DNA of 64,000 nt from Pogonophryne albipinna. Its lineage: Eukaryota > Chordata > Actinopteri > Perciformes > Artedidraconidae. Each line of letters starts with the position of its first letter. The first letter of the stretch is position 1. A model generated the notes under the pieces. It made no database searches. It saw nothing but the letters and a program-made list of their open reading frames with translations, and had not been told where the DNA came from. Location of the stretch: positions 77,125 to 141,124 of the forward strand of contig JAPTMU010000062.1 in assembly GCA_028583405.1 (NCBI GenBank), given 5' to 3'. Made by a program: the position numbers and the translations under genes. Below, one piece after another: positions 20,690-33,214 of this stretch.

Positions 20690-21280
20690 ATGTCAGTGAA
20701 TCCACTGACTCCAGCTTCACATCCATTGTACCTCTTTTTCAGGCTAAGCTAACTTTCTTCTGGATGAAGGCAAGGAAGCACATTTTCCAAAAAGGTTACA
20801 TAAAAAATTTGATGAATTATTCGCCGGAAAATCAAACCACAGACACTGAATATAAAGTTTAGTTATACAGTAGAGATTTGCATATGAAGCGTCAAGGATC
20901 AAGACTATGCTGGTATTTTATGCAAATAACAAATCCAACGTGATGCATTTCCTCAACAAAGCACTCAATATTAAAACTAACTTCACAAATTAAATTAAAA
21001 ACTTTAGTTACACTTATAACTGGATTATCTCCTGACATATTTACTTCAGCTAACTCAGTGGGCCGTGCAGAAAGAGTGAATGTGAGTCTGTGTCTCTTGG
21101 TCCTCGTTTCAAAAAGATATTTTGATCGTGATATTTTAGCAGCGGAGCTCATAAAATGTAGACCGAAGCCTGATGTTTAAGGAAGAAAAGATAAGGAATA
21201 GAGGAAAGATATATTCCGGCTGTGATTGAGTGTCTGTCGTCCCTTTACAAGCGGTTCTCGAAAGTTAAACGACTTTCAAC
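20690..21280. other. Spacer, no gene recognised
   Basis: No ORF with a recognisable domain, no array and no clear element termini. Confidence 0.4.
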
Positions 21281-21284
21281 TAAG

Positions 21285-21440
21285 GACAAGATTCAAGGCT
21301 TTATTGGGCTAAGTGTAGATATGGCAAATAAAAACGTTGGTCCTCCAACAGTGCAACATATAGGACATAGAACAAATATAACAGAAAAGCACACGACGAC
21401 ACAAACACTGAAACACTGAAATAAAAGGATACAGCAGAAA
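21285..21440. repeat. Interspersed repeat with GATTCAAGGCTTTATTGGGC leader
   Basis: Related copies: about 28790-28990, 50800-51000 and 59170-59355 (shared CTCCTCCAACAGNGC, ACATAGGACATAAAACAAAT-like and GGAATATGATATACAGATAA segments in varying degree). A common fish SINE or MITE-type repeat; class not determined. Confidence 0.55.
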
Positions 21441-21609
21441 GTGGCGTCTACGTTGCTAACAGTTGATTTGAGCACACAAAATGGCGCATGTTAAAAACGT
21501 CTTAGCGATACTGCAAATGTTGGTTTTACTCAGAAACTCAGTTTCCCTTTATGATGGGAGTGTTAGCAAGGACCATGATCTGATCTGTAAGTGTAGAAGC
21601 ATCCTTTGT

Positions 21610-22830
21610 CAAATTCTTAGGAATAAGTCAAACTGAGAAAGAAAGTTCTAAATCTGAGAGAAAAGTCAAATTCTAAGAAAAAGTTTAATTCTGAGAAAAA
21701 TCAAAATTCTGAGAAAAAAGTTTAATTCTTAGAAAAGTCAAAATTGGAGAGAAAAAAAACGAATTCTTAGAAAAAATTATAAATCTGAGAAAATAAGTTA
21801 AAATGAGAGAAAAGCGAAAATCTTTGAAAAAGTTGAATTATTAGAAAAAAGGACCAAAATGAGAAAAAAATTAAAGTCTAAAAAAAAGGAAAATTCTTAG
21901 GAAAGAGTCAAAATTGGAGAAAAAAAAACAAATACTTATCCTGCGTTCACACCGGACGCGATGCGATGTTTGGGGGCGGCGCGATTACATGTAAAGTCAA
22001 TGCAGAGACGCGGACAGACACGAATTCGCTTCGACGGCGAGCATGAAGCGGTGGACGCAGCGCGAATCACGCGATTGAGGCGATTGAATGGCACGCGATT
22101 GAGGCGATTGAATGGGGCCGCGTCAAACGCGAGAGTTCAATTTTTTCAACTCGGGCGTCAAATTCACGTGACGCGTTCTCGCGGAATCCAATCAGCGGTG
22201 AGGATCTCAGCCTGCCGTAACTGACGTTCAACCAGAAAACATCAGCCGTTAGCAGTTAGCTCTTAGCTCTCACAGCTCACAGCTCCTCATATCTGTTCAG
22301 AAACTAGACAGAAGTTAAACAAGTCCAAACCACAGACTGTCTGTGTCATGGAGAATACAGTCGCTGGTTTATTTATGTCTGTAGGCCGTTGTTGTGAGTG
22401 TGGACGGTCGGAGCATATATAACGTTAGCTTAGCCGATCTCCATTCAGAAAACAAGCATTTTAAAGGTGTTTCTCTGCCGTCTGTCTGCAGACTTGTCAA
22501 AGCATTAATTCATGGTTCTTACTAACCGGTATCAGTATGTTGTTACTTCGGCATCATTTTGAAACGTGTATTACAATTAAATCACGGTCAAATATGTTCA
22601 TGTTGTTGTAGTTGTAGCTCCCGAGCCAGCGCGTCTTGTTTGAATGATGTGAGTAAACACAGCTGGCAGCCGCGGTGAAACTCGAGCGACTAGAGCGATG
22701 CGAATATTCGCATCGCGTCCGGTCTGAACGCAGCATTAGAAAAAATTCAAAATTGGAGAGAAAGTTAAATTCCTAGAAAAATGTCAAAATATGAGAAAAA
22801 AAATTTAATCTAAGAAAAAGTCAGTATCCG
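21610..22830 (+). repeat. Purine-rich degenerate repeat, split by a MITE
   Basis: Irregular repetition of AATTCTGAGAAAAAGTCAAA-type units at 21610-21935, continuing at 22739-22830 after the MITE at 21939-22735. Reverse-complement relatives occur at 26180-26440, 60410-60780 and 62390-62470. No coding function is evident. Confidence 0.8.
21939..22735. mobile_element. MITE, 797 bp, with TTA target duplication
   Basis: The left end TCCTGCGTTCACACCGGACG and the right end CGTCCGGTCTGAACGCAGCA form a long near-perfect terminal inverted repeat. TTA occurs on both sides (21936-21938, 22736-22738), which fits the 3-bp TWA target of PIF/Harbinger elements, though other superfamilies are possible. Near the right end a perfect 22-bp palindrome (GCGATGCGAAT and its complement, 22695-22716) extends the hairpin potential. 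A fragment of its interior occurs at 1718-2010. Confidence 0.85.
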
Positions 22831-23934
22831 TGAAAATCTTGTCCTACATGAAACCGTGGCGCAAAACAAAATTGGGTAAAACGAAGTAGATGGCTTTTGG
22901 AAAATGTTGAAAAGGGACATTTTGCCACCTTTTGTGTTGATGGCGACTTTAGCAATGATTTACTGACTGTGCGATACTGAGTTATTATTACTGTATCCAT
23001 CGCTGTCATTTCACGGGACACTGATGTTCTGGATGATGAAGCATCTTACGGGGGTTTTGCTGACTCGGATATTCAGCCGTATTTATTCACACTTTTAAAA
23101 AATGTAGCCAGGGTTTTCTGCTGCAAACAGAAAGTGATTAATTCTACATGAATGTCAGCGTCTGCAGTTTTTGTTTGGATGCTGTCGGTGATGGAGAGTT
23201 CTGAGAGACTTTGCTCAGGCGGGGACATCTAACTGGGAATTAAAGCTTTTATTGTGACGATTTGTTGAGGTCTTGGACAGAGGCAGGGGTCTACTCTGGC
23301 TCCCTTGAAAATGTTTCGTATCTTGTATTTTGAGGTGATACTGTGACACGTAAATAAAAATTAAAAAACGGTTTTAATTCGGTCAACTCAAATACCCGTC
23401 ACATCCTGCTACGGACTGACCTTTTCCTGCAGGCGAATAACCTGAGCGCCGGCTCGATGAGCGAACTATGGAGACATCAAAGGAAAGAACAGTGTGGGAG
23501 GAACAGAGGGTTTCATTCTGCGAGGTTAGAGTTTTCTGCTTTCACAGCAAAGGATGCTGGCTCACCGGGATGTTTGACATGTGGAGAGGAGTTGTCAAAG
23601 GAGCTGCTGCTTTACGTATTGGAGGGAAACACGGAGAGGAAGACAGCTGACGACCTTCAGTCTTCACTCAACCAGTTAACTCTTTTTAGGGGGCAGCTAT
23701 ATGTTTTATTTATTTCAAAGTGAGCCCATTTTAATTATACACATTTTCTTCAAATGGTTATCTTCCGTGCTGTGTTGATTTATTTTAAGTAGGCCTGTGT
23801 ATTTTTTTAATTCTCCTTATAAGAGTTATTTGTTTATCATTAGAGGTAAGTTTTCTGTAATGTAATAAATGCAAAGAAACTGTAGTTTTTGTCTATGATA
23901 TAACAATATATACAACTTTATAAGCTATCAAATA
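22831..23934. other. Spacer with one unplaced 88-codon ORF
   Basis: Plus-strand ORF 23457-23723 (starts MSELWRHQRK) has no recognised domain. A CTGCAG|GCGAATAACC acceptor-like string precedes it at about 23430, but no partner exon was found. Nothing else is recognised. Confidence 0.3.
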
Positions 23935-23984
23935 TGTTTTGCGGCTCCAGACAAAAGCAATTGGTGGAAAAGGCATGGGAGCCT

Positions 23985-24885
23985 GCCTGCAGACCTCCAC
24001 TCTCAGGACAGTTCCGGTGCAGACCTCCACTCTCAGGACAGTTCTGGTGCAGACCTCCACTCTCAGGACAGTTCCGGTGCAGACCTCCACTCTCAGGACA
24101 GTTCCGGTGCAGACCTCCACTCTCAGGACAGTTCCGGTGCAGACCTCCACTCTCAGGACAGTTCTGGTGCAGACCTCCACTCTCAGGACAGTTCCGGTGC
24201 AGACCTCCACTCTCAGGACAGTTCCGGTGCAGACCTCCACTCTCAGGACAGTTCCGGTGCAGACCTCCACTCTCAAGACAGTTCCGGTGCAGACCTCCAC
24301 TCTCAAGACAGTTCCGGTGCAGACCTCCACTCTCAGGACACCTCCACTCTCAAGACAGTTCCGGTGCAAACCTCCACTCTCAGGACACCTCCACTCTCAA
24401 GACAGTTCCGGTGCAGACCTCCACTCTCAGGACACCTCCACTCTCAAGACAGTTCCGGTGCAGACCTCCACTCTCAGGACACCTCCACTCTCAAGACAGT
24501 TCCGGTGCAGACCTCCACTCTCAAGACAGTTCCGGTGCAGACCTCCACTCTCAAGACAGTTCCGGTGCAGACCTCCACTCTCAGGACACCTCCACTCTCA
24601 GGAGAGTTCCGCTGCAGACCTCCACTCTCAGGACACCTCCACTCTCAAGACAGTTCCGGTGCAGACCTCCACTCTCAGGACAGTTCCGGTGCAGACCTCC
24701 ACTCTCAGGACACCTCCACTCTCAGGAGAGTTCCGCTGCAGACCTCCACTCTCAGGACAGTTCCGGTGCAGACCTCCACTCTCAGGACACCTCCACTCTC
24801 AGGACAGTTCCGGTACAGACCTCCACTCTCAGGACACCTCCACTCTCAGGACACCTCCACTCTCAGGACACCTCCACAGTCAGTA
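23985..24885 (+). repeat. Composite 30-bp/17-bp minisatellite (about 35 units)
   Basis: A 30-bp unit (GCAGACCTCCACTCTCAGGA, then CAGTTCCGGT) alternates with a 17-bp short form (CTCCACTCTCAGGACAC). The first 11 units are all long; later units mix. The 30-bp period keeps ORFs open in several frames, which gave 230-335 codon ORFs without biological support. Confidence 0.95.
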
Positions 24886-25079
24886 CAGGAAGTGACGATT
24901 CTGACGCGTTTTTTTTCCCGCCCACCGAAGGACTCGTTTGATGGAAGTTTTCAAATCACATTGGAGACTCATCACGGAGGTGATGAGTCCGCCCACCGTG
25001 CACTTTGGGTCGGCCTTGGTCAAGCCCTTTTGACCCCCCCAGCCTGGTTCTCGTAAAAGTTATTCGCTCAAATGACACC

Positions 25080-25650
25080 ATGGAGGAATGTAACGGGAGT
25101 TGACAGGGGACTCTGCCCGCCTCACGAGTGCCTATTTTCGGACACTTTTTTTCACTTTTCCCCGTTTTTTTTCTTTTTTTGGCTCTTTCACCCGGTTTCT
25201 ACCGGGGACATTGCCCGGTCTCGGTTGTCCCCCCCACGGCCTGTGTCCCCCCCCCCCCACTCATCCATATATTAACGGATTTTGACCATTTTTGTTGCAT
25301 TTTTCTCCTCTCCTCTCACTGATCGAATGGCAAACGCGACCCACTGTCGGAGGGCCTCCACGCCGGCCCGGCCTAGTGCCGGTGCTCTGGCGGTCGGTTC
25401 CTCCGAACTGCGGGTTCGACTCTGATGGCCGGGAGGGTGTGCTGCGTTGGGGTGGGGGACTTCCCCCACTCTGCGTGTCTCTTCCTTCCCGGGCCGGCCG
25501 ATATGAAGCGTGACCAAGACGCACCGTCCAGGGGTCCCACGGGTCCCGCAGCGGGGTGGAGGTTCCCAGCTGGAACCTCCCCACCTCCGCCGCGGTGCAC
25601 CCGGCAAACACGGTTGTTTCTCGAACCTTCCACTGTTGTCTAGCGGGTGT
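25080..25650. other. GC-rich island of unknown origin, rDNA-spacer-like
   Basis: Abrupt change in composition: pyrimidine runs (CCCCCCCCCCCC at about 25248), CGGCCCGGCC, CCGGGCCGGCCGAT and many CpG, between AT-richer flanks. The texture resembles a ribosomal DNA transcribed spacer, but no 18S, 5.8S or 28S motif is present. Overlapping ORFs of 60-116 codons on both strands are explained by low stop density at high GC. Origin unknown. Confidence 0.4.
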
Positions 25651-25809
25651 AACTAAAATACAAGATGTCGTATTTATATATATAAATATATATCTATATA
25701 GATAATAAGTGTCAGTACGATTTTATTTTGTATTTGCGTGCATTTCCTGTTTGGAAAGTGGCACTGTACTGATAGTGGTGATTTTATTTTGGAATTCTTA
25801 GCGTGCACT

Positions 25810-25997
25810 TCCTGTCCTGAGAGTGGAGGTCTGCACCGGAACTGTCCTGAGAGTGGAGGTGTCCTGAGAGTGGAGGTGTCCTGAGAGTGGAGGTCTGCAC
25901 CGGAACTGTCCTGAGAGTGGAGGTGTCCTGAGAGTGGAGGTGTCCTGAGAGTGGAGGTCTGCACCGGAACTGTCCTGAGAGTGGAGGTCTGCAGGCA
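25810..25997 (-). repeat. Inverted copy of the 30/17-bp minisatellite (about 8 units)
   Basis: Same units in reverse orientation (CTGAGAGTGGAGGTCTGCAC, then CGGAACTGTC). Together with 23985-24885 this makes an inverted repeat with arms of about 190 bp and a spacer of about 925 bp. The flanks at the outer ends (GCCTGCAGACC and GGTCTGCAGGC) are also inverted copies. Confidence 0.95.
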
Positions 25998-26169
25998 GAC
26001 CCCTCTCGGAAAAGGGGGCAAAATGGCTCTTTTGGTCAAAAAGGTTGCAGACCCCTGGACTAAGGACACACAACTCAGCTACAGTACTTTAACTGGGCGA
26101 TTTCAAGCTAGTGCTCAATGCATCCTGGTTCTTAGAATTAAACATTTTCTCAGGATATTATTATATTTT

Positions 26170-26445
26170 TCAGATTTAGATTTTCTTCTCTGATTTTGAC
26201 TTTTTGCAGAATTAGATTTTTCAGTTGGAAAATAGTCAAATTCTGAGAAAAAAGTCAAAATCGGAGAAAGGTCATTTCCAATTTTGACATCATTTTCTCA
26301 TAATTGTTTTTTTCTCAGATTTGGACTTTTTTTCAGAATTTCAATTTTTTCTTGAATTTTTACTTTTTCTAATTGTCTTGAATTTCTTCCTCGAATTTTA
26401 CTTCTTTCAAAAGTTTTCTCAGAATTAGACTTTCTAAGAGGACAT
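26170..26445. repeat. Degenerate GAGAAAA/TTTTCTC repeat
   Basis: TCAGATTTAGATTTTCTTCT, then AGTCAAATTCTGAGAAAAAA, then T-rich TTTTCTCAGATTT strings. The orientation changes near 26270. Same loose family as 21610-22830. Confidence 0.65.
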
Positions 26446-26479
26446 GTATCTTTTGGACTCAGAGACACAACTCTTCATC

Positions 26480-26605
26480 AATGTTTCTCCTTCTCCCTGG
26501 CTTCTTGAAAACATTTTCTTCAGATGTTTTGACGCTTTTCAGGTTGGATTTGATCAAAAAGCCATCCTTACATCGACCTGTTCGAATGATAGGATGCACT
26601 CTCTG
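26480..26605 (-). repeat. Diverged copy of the 72-bp host element leader
   Basis: The minus strand reads CATCCTATCATTCGAACAGG, then AATCCAACCTGAAAAGCGTC and AAAACATCTG. This is the same order as at 16768-16832 and 33933-34010. No 72-bp array is attached, so it is an array-free member. Confidence 0.6.
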
Positions 26606-26947
26606 TGAAGCCAACAATGAAGGGATCAGAGGGTAGAATACAAAGCAGTGGGGAGGATTCATATTTCTTGTTGAACACAATGGGCCTTTCGTCTTCCCGC
26701 ATGTTGAAAAGAAATGAATTTCTCTCTCTGTGTGACATGTCTGTCGCCACGGAGAGGTCATGCATAAATGGAGGAGATGGAAAATATGTGTTACAGAAGG
26801 GCAGCCTTAGAAAAAGAGGAATGGTGGTCAGTTTTCCCAACAGGATATTTAATATGTAGACAGGCTGACGGGCGCACCCTCCCTTCAGTTTATCGTTCCC
26901 ACTGAGTGACAATAGTCATGACTTATGCTAATGTGGAGCTGCTGCTG

Positions 26948-27192
26948 AATACACTCACACTCAGAGGGAGAATACACTCAGAGGGAGAATACACTCACAC
27001 TCAGAGGGAGAATACACTCAGAGGGAGAATACACTCAGAGGGAGAATACACTCACACTCAGAGGGAGAATACACTCACACTCAGAGGGAGAATACACTCA
27101 CACTCAGAGGGAGAATACACTCAGAGGGAGAATACACTCACACTCAGAGGGAGAATACACTCTCACTCAGAGGGAGAATACACTCACACTCA
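26948..27192 (+). repeat. Composite 23-bp/17-bp tandem repeat
   Basis: Units of ACTCACACTCAGAGGGAGAATAC shape (23 bp) mixed with the shorter ACTCAGAGGGAGAATAC (17 bp), about 12 in total. The mixed long/short organisation resembles the 30/17-bp array at 24 kb, though the sequence is different. Confidence 0.9.
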
Positions 27193-28129
27193 TAATTCTA
27201 TTCCACTGTGTTTATGTTTTATTATTCCAATTTTTGTTTCCATTATTTTATTCCATTGTGTTATTTATTATTATTTTTGTTGCATTTTATAAAATTATAT
27301 TATTTCAGGGCATACATATCAGAGAACCGCTTAATTCTCTTTTTGTTGTATTTGTATGTGTGTTTAAGTATTTATTCATTCATTACTTGCACAGTTTTTG
27401 TAACTAATTCCTTGATTCTTCAAACATTGCTCCTAGAAATGCGAATGAATGATGTTGTTTTCCCAGCAGTATGATAAGTGGGTTGTTACGTGCACACGGA
27501 GCACGGATGTCGTGTTTGTGTCGTAAACACGTCGGAGCTCAGGTCCGCTGTAACCTGTAATCACGGTCACCTTTCTGCACACGGCTCAAAATATACATCA
27601 TGCAGCGGAAATGCAATTAACTCACAAAAGAAGAAAAAACAGGGTATTTTTTTATGAAAAATTGCCTTTTTTGCAGGTTTTTTTGTGCATTCAGATAAAA
27701 ATCCTGCAGATTTTTGATCATGTATAATGACGATCAATATGTGGATACATGGGGATGGTTCAAGGTGAGTGGGACTGATGAGTTATGATGAAAGAAAGGA
27801 GAGACATAGATGTCAGAGACGATGAGATCAGGGAGGATTGAACCTCCTCCTCAGCGAGGTCAGCACTCTGTAATAAATGGATATTTCTGATCATTTCTCA
27901 AACTGCTTTCCTTTCTCATGCATTTGCACATTTCACAGCTTCAGTAGCTGGAGAGGAATTACCCTCCGTCTGCAGCTCCACGCTTTATATGAAATATATT
28001 TTTATTTTTTTATATATAAATCCCCCTTGGATGAAAGTTTGGAGGGAAATCCTTCCTCTGATCAGAAAGGTTAACAGAGCGAGACGCCGGGTCATCGTGC
28101 GTCCATAAAATATCTTTATACACTCCCGC

Positions 28130-28130
<1 letters not shown>
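27193..28130. other. AT-rich spacer, no gene seen
   Basis: TTATTATTATTTTTG-type AT-rich sequence to about 27330, then unique-looking DNA. No ORF with recognisable content. Confidence 0.45.
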
Positions 28131-29296
<1,166 letters not shown>

Positions 29297-29300
29297 TTAA

Positions 29301-30004
29301 AGGTCCCATGTCATGCTCTTCTGGTTATCACCCGTCCCCTTGTTGTTATGAAGGTTGTTCTGCATGTGAACGGTCTGCAGAGTCTCAAACCCTCAAAGTG
29401 CACCCTGTAGGGAGTAAAACTCTAACACAGAGAGGACCTGTCTGTGCTGCCCCAGAACGCCTCGTTGGACATTTCTCTTTCTCCATTTGTTTCTTCCGGG
29501 AACCAAAATGGACCAATCCGTGGAGCTCCTCACACACCAGGACCTTTAGCGTACAGTTTCAACTAACAGGGAGTCCCATTGACTTGCATAGAGCTCCCTG
29601 GTTGGTAATAGACGAGTTGGGATGGCGGAGAAATGCTCTCCGCAGACCCATTCTCACAGCGTTAGAAACCTTTTTCTTTCTCAATATCAAGCCACACTTA
29701 TTGTTCTTACTTCGGCTGTGAGTGTTTGTGCGCTCAGGATGAGTTTCGCTTGTTCTCTCTGTATCGCCGACCCGGAAGCCACACCAGTAAGCCAGCTCGC
29801 AACGTCCCGACCAATCAGAGCACACCGGGCTCACGGGGGGGGGGGCAGGAGCTCCAACAAGCCGTGTAGGACAGAGAGTGAATACACAGACTCTACAGAG
29901 AGGCTGTGAGAAACCAATGTGAGTTTGGAACATTGAACAATGTGAATCTATTCTAGTAGAGCTCAACAATGGAACTATGATCAGTAGAAATGGCCATGGG
30001 ACCT
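29301..30004. mobile_element. TTAA-flanked MITE, 704 bp (AGGTCCCATG termini)
   Basis: Begins AGGTCCCATGTCATGC and ends CCATGGGACCT; the terminal 10 bp are exact inverted repeats. TTAA lies on each side (29297-29300, 30005-30008). TTAA target duplications are used by piggyBac and Kolobok elements. A second copy is at 43675-44358. A G9 run occurs near 29837. Non-coding. Confidence 0.88.
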
Positions 30005-30008
30005 TTAA

Positions 30009-31300
30009 GACACAGAATATATGGGGTTTCCCCCGGGACGCTGCAGGGGCTCCAGAGCCTCTAGTTTGACCTCACATGTGCTCCCTGAATATGTGGGGTT
30101 TCCCCCCGGACGCTGCAGGGGCTCCCCAGTGACTCTCAGCATGCTGTAAGTGCATTAAATGTACTAACACATCCCTCAGGGAGTCACACAAGGTTCATTA
30201 TTAAATAGTTCCCATTAACTCCTCTGCAGAGGCCAATTATAAAACACCAGATCACATATTTAACCCCTCGCTGACTCCTCCTGAATCATTAATGCTGCAG
30301 TCGCTGACCCTCTGAATACTGCATGCATTATATATCATTATGTATACAACGGTCATCTATCAGGTTTGAAAACCACCTCGCCTGTCTCACAGACACACGG
30401 AGCGTTTCAGTTTGCAATTAAACTTGTGCAGGAGACTTTTACTGAACACTTTGAGCATATTAATACTTTAAATCTTCATCATGCAATGCATTCGTTGCCC
30501 TCGGCTCATAAAGAGATGCGACGCGACAAGTTATTACTGTCAGAGCAAAGAGGTGAGACACGGCAGCCATGCTTAATAAGATCTGTTCAATATTCATGTG
30601 CATCCTGCAGTTCATGCACGCCCACACAGACACTCTTTACCAGGACCAAAAGTGATATTCATTAAAAAAGATTAGCTTTTTAATCAGTTAGTTGGCTTTT
30701 TGTGTTACATTTCACTTTTTATTCGGGACAAAGGGTTCTTTGTTGGCGTGTTGGAGGGAAGACAAACCCACAGGGATCAGCCAGTCAGCACATTTAATGT
30801 ACAAAATACTCAAAACAATACGTGAGAAAAGTGCAAATTCAAATGAGGACGAATTACAGGGCAGCGTGCGTCCTTCTAATGTCTTTTATTGATGTACTTT
30901 GCTCTATAGTTTCTGTCCCAACATGGGAGGAAACTCATGCTCATTAAGAACTAGTGTTTATCTTACTGTGCGTTTCTCATTTACATTCAGTTATCTTATT
31001 ATATCTTATGTGTATAGTTCTTATTCCTGCCACTTATTTACAGAAATGTCTATTTTTAACCGAGTCGAGAGAAGCCTTTGGAATATTGTTGTTCCTAAAG
31101 ACAACAAAGATCCTGATTCTGATTTATTGCATATTTTACAAGTTTGTCTTCTAATTAAAAGTGTATTCTATGTTGCCTTGTTGGAGATGAGTTATTGTGC
31201 ACATGACAATAAAGCCTCTGAATGCATTTTCAAACAGCAGAGAAGATACTAAGCATTCATGAGGTGGCACTTTCAGAAGTCCCGTCATGATCTGTCTGCT
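30009..31300. other. Spacer, no gene recognised
   Basis: A short direct duplication (GGGGTTTCCCCCNGGACGCTGC-like) at about 30020 and 30092. CACATGACAATAAAGCCTCT at about 31200 resembles a LINE 3' end. The plus-strand 117-codon ORF at 30899-31252 has no recognised domain. Confidence 0.4.
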
Positions 31301-31304
31301 TTCA

Positions 31305-31912
31305 ACATGTTTCAGGACTCTGATCACTGTGGCAACACGATGTTTCAGGACTCTGATCACTGTGGCAACACGATGTTTCAGGACTCTGATCACTGTGGCA
31401 ACACGATGTTTCAGGACTCTGATCACTGTGGCAACATGATGTTTCAGGACTCTGATCACTGTGGCAACACGATGTTTCAGGACTCTGATCACTGTGGCAA
31501 CATGATGTTTCAGGACTCTGATCACTGTGGCAACACGATGTTTCAGGACTCTGATCACTGTGGCAACACGATGTTTCAGGACTCTGATCACTGTGGCAAC
31601 ACGATGTTTCAGGACTCTGATCACTGTGGCAACACGATGTTTCAGGACTCTGATCACTATGGCAACACGATGTTTCAGGACTCTGATCACTGTGGCAACA
31701 CGATGTTTCAGGACTCTGATCACTATGGCAACACGATGTTTCAGGACTCTGATCACTGTGGCAACACGATGTTTCAGGACTCTGATCACTGTGGCAACAC
31801 GATGTTTCAGGACTCTGATCACTGTGGCAACACGATGTTTCAGGACTCTGATCACTGTGGCAACACGATGTTTCAGGACTCTGATCACTGTGGCAACACG
31901 ATGTTTCAGGAT
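31305..31912. repeat. 33-bp minisatellite (about 18 units)
   Basis: Units of GTTTCAGGACTCTGATCACT, then GTGGCAACACGAT. Variants GTGGCAACATGAT and ACTATGGC alternate in places. The period of 11 codons keeps several frames open on both strands (259-codon minus ORF, 238-codon plus ORF); these are not genes. Confidence 0.97.
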
Positions 31913-32264
31913 GAACGGAAATGTGAGCAAATACCAGGAATTGAGATGTTAGTATTTCCCATCAAGTCTCACTAAATTTAAATCCTGTTTCCTGGAGAGA
32001 AATAGCTGAAGGATTCTGGGATTTTTAAGACGTGGATCTCTTATATGAACACAGGGATTTGAGCCTTTGCAGACCATTTACATGCACTAAAAACCCATAG
32101 AACAAACTATAGGAAAGGGAACACCCCTAAAAGAAGAATTGGGCCTCTTTAACTCAAAAACACAACCTGAAAAGTCGGACAAATAGGGGAAACACGATTA
32201 AATATTGAGGTATATAAATATTTTGGATTGTTTATTTCTGTGTCTTAATTTGTCTTATTGCATT

Positions 32265-32515
32265 GTGGGGTTTTTTATTCCCAAATTGGGATCAATAAAG
32301 TATCTGTCTATCTATCTCTCTCTATCTATCCATCTATCCATCTCTATCTATCTATCTATCTATCTCTCTCTCTATCTATCCATCCATCTCTCTCTATCTA
32401 TCCATCTATCCATCTCTATCTATCTATCTATCTCTCTATCTATCCATCTATCTCTCTATCTATCCATCTATCCATCCATCTCTCTCTATCTATCCATCTA
32501 TCTCTCTATCTATCC

Positions 32516-32555
<40 letters not shown>

Positions 32556-32650
32556 CTCTATCTATCCATCTATCTCTCTATCTATCCATCTATCCATCCA
32601 TCTCTCTCTATCTATCCATCTCTCTCTATCTATCCATCTATCCATCTCTC

Positions 32651-32681
<31 letters not shown>

Positions 32682-32828
32682 CTCTATCTATCCATCTATC
32701 TCTCTATCTATCCATCTATCCATCCATCTCTCTCTATCTATCCATCTATCTCTCTATCTATCCATCTATCCATCTCTATCTATCTATCTATCTCTCTATC
32801 TATCCATCTATCCATCTATCCATCTCTC

Positions 32829-32859
<31 letters not shown>

Positions 32860-32862
32860 CTC

Positions 32863-32897
<35 letters not shown>

Positions 32898-33214
32898 CTC
32901 TATCTATCCATCTATCTCTCTATCTATCCATCTATCCATCCATCTCTCTCTATCTATCCATCTATCTCTCTATCTCTCTATCTATCCATCTATCTCTCTA
33001 TCTATCCATCTATCCATCCATCTCTCTCTATCTATCCATCTATCTCTCTATCTATCCATCTATCTCTCTATCTATCCATCTATCCATCTATCTCTCTATC
33101 TATCCATCTATCCATCTCTCTCTATCTATCTATCTATCTATCTATCTCTCTCTATCTATCTATCTATCTCTCTATCTATCCATCCATCTCTCTCTATCTA
33201 TCCATCTATCTATT
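32265..33214 (+). repeat. Retroposon tail grown into a (TCTA/TCCA/TCTC)n array
   Basis: CCCAAATTGGGATCAATAAA followed by GTATCTGTCTATCTATC is the typical 3' end of a fish retroposon. The tetranucleotide tail then continues for about 900 bp, in higher-order blocks mixing TCTA, TCCA and TCTC. The same tail type seeds the (TG)n tract in wdr45 intron 2 at 53905. [14 protein letters not shown]s are artefacts. Confidence 0.9.

Larger units (their letters stand above)
23935..26064 (-). mobile_element. hAT-like element expanded by two inverted tandem arrays
   Basis: On the minus strand it opens at 26064 with CAGGGGTCTGCAACCTTTTT and AAAAGAGCCATTTTGCCCCC, and near its far end reads TTTGTCTGGAGCCGCAAAAC (about 23935). 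Both strings are, to my knowledge, found together on a common fish hAT-type repeat of short length. Here the interior is filled by two oppositely oriented arrays and a GC-rich block. The target duplication was not resolved. Confidence 0.6.

Noticed and set aside
23457..23723. 88-codon ORF that looked like a possible exon
   Set aside because: No domain, no donor or matching exon, no poly(A) signal in register; kept only as an unplaced ORF.
23934..25056. ORFs of 158-335 codons in several frames
   Set aside because: Products of the 30/17-bp array; several frames open at once with the same peptide motifs shifted.
25261..25643. Minus- and plus-strand ORFs of 72-116 codons
   Set aside because: Overlapping ORFs on both strands in a GC-rich stretch with few stops; no codon pattern favours one.
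31151..31975. 259-codon minus and 238-codon plus ORFs
   Set aside because: 33-bp tandem repeat; period divisible by three keeps all frames open.
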